Assembly (NCBI GenBank): GCA_033675265.1
Contig: JAUJYZ010000427.1
Span: 97,861 to 161,860, forward strand
Length of the DNA: 64,000 bases
Direction of reading: 5' to 3'
From: Actinostola sp. cb2023
Lineage: Eukaryota > Cnidaria > Anthozoa > Actiniaria > Actinostolidae
In this document: in pieces, positions 61,600-64,000 of the stretch
How positions within the stretch are numbered: the stretch's first letter is position 1
Layout of the letters: every line of letters begins with the position of its first letter
Program-made: the position numbers and the translations under genes
The notes under the pieces: generated by a model
Seen by the model: the letters and a program-made list of their open reading frames with translations, nothing else
Database searches by the model: none
Told to the model about the DNA's origin: nothing

Positions 61600-62760
61600 A
61601 GACGCCAATAGATTTTTATTTAACATAATTAGTAGCTTCAGAAGCGACTGGTGGACCACACCCCCAGCCTGCCTGTGGTATTTCCCCTCGTTAGTTATAA
61701 TGAAAATTGCAATTGCAACGTTTTCGTGTGAGCATGCGCGATTGCAGAAAATTATGACATTCACATTACATGTAAAGGATATTTTGCAAGTAGCAAGTAA
61801 ATTGCCGAAATACATCGCTCGCTTTCTATACAAAGGAACCCCAAACAAAGACGTCACCCCTATTTTTTTGAGTACTTTAATTTAATTTTAATTTAATAAA
61901 CATCTCGTATAAAATGGTTGGTGTTGACGCATTTGGTCTAAAAGTATCATACTAAATATAAGCGTAAATCGCGGCCGTACGAAAAACAAAACATTCAAAC
62001 GGGGGCGCAGGTACGTATTCAACATCAAAAAGAAATCAATAAAAAAAGCTAGCACGTTTTATAAAATGGGATTTGAAACATTGATCTATGTCTATTACGT
62101 GATCGCCCCAAATGGCAACTAGTAGTTCCTACTAATATTTTGGTACAAATTTTTGGTATTGCTACAGGGGGTGGAACAACTGCCCAATTGCCCCTGTGAT
62201 GTGTACGCGCCTGTAAATGAAGTCCCGCGCGTCAGTGAACCGACACAACCGTGCACATGTGTTGCTGTGAGCTTTAATTCTCGTCCCATTGCTGAAAGTA
62301 GTACTCTATAAGCAATATAGTCAGGGCCGAAGTGGCGGGGAGCAGGAAGGGAACGTGGAAGTATTTACTCCTCCCTTTATCACATCAGCTTTCCGAAACG
62401 CCCCTTCCCCTTTTCTACCCAAGCCCCGTCATTTCGTGTATGTCGGTAGCATGCCTTGGGGCTGCCTGTGGTGCGAGTGCAGGGGGGCGTGTTGCCCTCT
62501 CCCCTAGCAAGGCGAACTGTACTATTTTTTCCTGGAGTTTTTGCTTTTAAATACGTACTACTGCCCCCTCTTAAATTTGTGGTTATGTACGACCCCCTGT
62601 GCAGAAATAACTGAATAGGATGACTGGATGGGTACGTGGCCTGGTGTCCGCTTACTGAGGGAGGGTTGTCCGCCAAGTAAACTAAACTGAGAGGCCAATT
62701 TCGTTTTGTTTTTATTTGAAATTGAGTTACGTTTTACAGTAAATATAGCCATGCGAACGA
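61600..62760. other. No gene seen
   Basis: Intergenic sequence with a CACAGG-AGCCC-like word at about 62459. Short frames on both strands are unsupported. Confidence 0.35.
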
Positions 62761-62767
62761 AAATTCC

Positions 62768-63085
62768 GTGACCGAGACTAGAGTCTACCTGAAATGGCTG
62801 TTTATAGAGGCATCCACTGTACACAGAATTATTAACTTACGTGATCTAACTGGAATAAGCGTGTTGGAATTCTCTATATATATCGCGATTGCTGTGCTTC
62901 TATATGTGGCTTACCTGGTCACAGGCTGCTTTATATGCACGACTAAATATTACGGAACACTTATGACCGCGCCACAGCGTTTTCCTTGTCCTCCGCGTGA
63001 ATCGACAGTGTCTCTTTGCGCGGACAGTCATTTTGAGTGGCAAAGTCTTTTTTTCAAACTGAGAAAACACCGTGACAATGTATAA
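62768..63085 (+). CDS. Doubtful ORF with one membrane-like segment
   Basis: A 105-residue frame contains a hydrophobic stretch (FSIYIAIAVLLYVAYLVTG) and a Cys-containing C-terminal part. There is no recognised family, no repeat context that explains it and no clear splice sites. It may be chance. Confidence 0.2.
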   Translation: MTETRVYLKWLFIEASTVHRIINLRDLTGISVLEFSIYIAIAVLLYVAYLVTGCFICTTKYYGTLMTAPQRFPCPPRESTVSLCADSHFEWQSLFFKLRKHRDNV

Positions 63086-63219
63086 AAAAAAATTTAAAAA
63101 GAGTTACGACTCTACTTGTACAATTTATCGAATCACTTTGGCTGCTAACAATATACCTTACCAGCTCTAGTATAAACAGCAACTTCATTGAAGTTTCCAG
63201 CCCCTCATAAAGTGAGTCA

Positions 63220-63621
63220 CGTGATAGTGTGCTCCGGGATGGAGGGGGGGGGCGGGGGGGGGGTCTCCCTTTGTCCAAGTGGTAGGGGTGTGCGGGCGAG
63301 TCAGTTTGGCAAACGACCGCCGCTAAACAGGTAAATCATAAATTGAAAATACGCTCTTAAAGTTATGTTGATTTTCTCAACCCCTACAAGGTACGACCAT
63401 ATATGCACCATAGTATTGGGCGAAATAGTGATTGTGGCTGATATCGTTTTATCAGTGACTGCGACAACATCTTTGCTTCTGTGCAATTGACCCTAAACGG
63501 GTCGGACTCGATGTTACGTAACTGACTTTTGGTCGGACTCTAAAAGGTACACACAGGAAATATTTTCGACCACTAAAAGGACCGCGATCACCCCTACCAC
63601 TTGGACAAAGGGCGTACCCCC

Positions 63622-63659
<38 letters not shown>

Positions 63660-63735
63660 CCCCCCCCCCCCCCCCACCCCCCCCCCCCCCCCCCCCCTCC
63701 GCACCCCCCCCCCCTACCGGGAGTGTGCTATAGCT
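63220..63735. mobile_element. Foldback with G and C tracts at its arms
   Basis: 'ccctttgtccaagtggtagg' near 63268 recurs inverted near 63590. Outside it a G tract (63241-63266) faces a very long C tract (about 63620-63713), and the outer words 'tgtgctccggga' and 'ccgggagtgtgcta' also pair. The two tracts are thus mirror arms of one inverted structure. No gene is present. Confidence 0.75.
63618..63714 (+). repeat. Poly-C tract
   Basis: Almost uninterrupted C over about 95 bases with a few G, A and T. The minus strand can form G-quadruplexes. Its length in the assembly is uncertain. The glycine-rich frame through it is an artefact. Confidence 0.95.
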
Positions 63736-64000
63736 AACATAAAGCACAGGTTAAAGCTATCACACTACTAGTTCAAGTGCACCAACAACAACAAACTAAC
63801 TAGTATTTTTTAACTCACTGTACGATTGCGAAAAGTAAATTGTGTGCAAGTTCTGCGCGGTGGCGCGCTTGGTGATAAGTACGGACATGCGTCAAGAGTC
63901 CACAAGGGGTGAGTATCAAACCAGAGTACTTGACTCGACAAACAGTCAAGTAACTAAATCATCGTAATAACAATTATAATTGAGTTTTAACAGCTCAGAA

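Noticed and set aside
63514..63747. Glycine-rich frame on the minus strand.
   Set aside because: It is a translation of the poly-C tract.

Overview
The window is eukaryotic DNA, most likely from an early-branching animal such as a sponge or cnidarian. It is AT-rich, its genes are split by GT-AG introns, and it carries animal gene families: a GT31 glycosyltransferase, ALDH9A1, BBOX1, and THAP and BEN domain proteins. It also holds Penelope-like elements and a retroelement-type 2A-OTU reading frame. The species cannot be named from this sequence alone. Most of the 64 kb is nested mobile elements, foldback repeats and minisatellites. All real genes had to be assembled exon by exon.

Layout. 1-8 kb holds repeats, a broken CACTA-like transposase split by a small MITE, a minisatellite, a 2A-OTU pseudogene and a LINE tail. 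8.0-17.2 kb on the minus strand carries a three-exon gene, assembled here from splice sites, for a 147-residue single-pass membrane protein. Its 7.6-kb first intron is filled with minisatellites, an inverted copy of the OTU repeat and two Penelope-like remnants. 17-30 kb is a mosaic of foldback elements, including a 3.9-kb unit with about 150-bp terminal inverted repeats and an 11-bp target duplication. 30.8-31.9 kb is an intact single-exon GT31 glycosyltransferase; a fragment of it reappears at 17.6 kb.

34.6-46.3 kb holds two neighbouring minus-strand genes for the last two steps of carnitine biosynthesis. ALDH9A1 (seven exons, one frameshift) makes gamma-butyrobetaine, and BBOX1 (last three exons) hydroxylates it to carnitine. 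A 1.8-kb THAP-encoding element with TTAA duplications (Kolobok type) sits between them. 47.7-59.8 kb looks like one large transposon. It has inverted subterminal repeats, an 11-exon transposase gene of the CACTA/EnSpm type (minus) and, head to head with it, a seven-exon BEN-domain-like gene (plus). The last 4 kb holds little beyond a doubtful exon or two and a foldback element with a long C tract.

Most likely new biology: the two-gene transposase plus BEN element; the 2A-OTU retroelement frame; the covarying hammerhead-like hairpins linked to Penelope remnants; the carnitine gene pair; and the small membrane protein. Frame breaks recur in otherwise clean exons, several in homopolymer runs, so assembly error should be considered before calling genes dead. 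Splice sites were read by eye, and boundaries may be off by a base or two.
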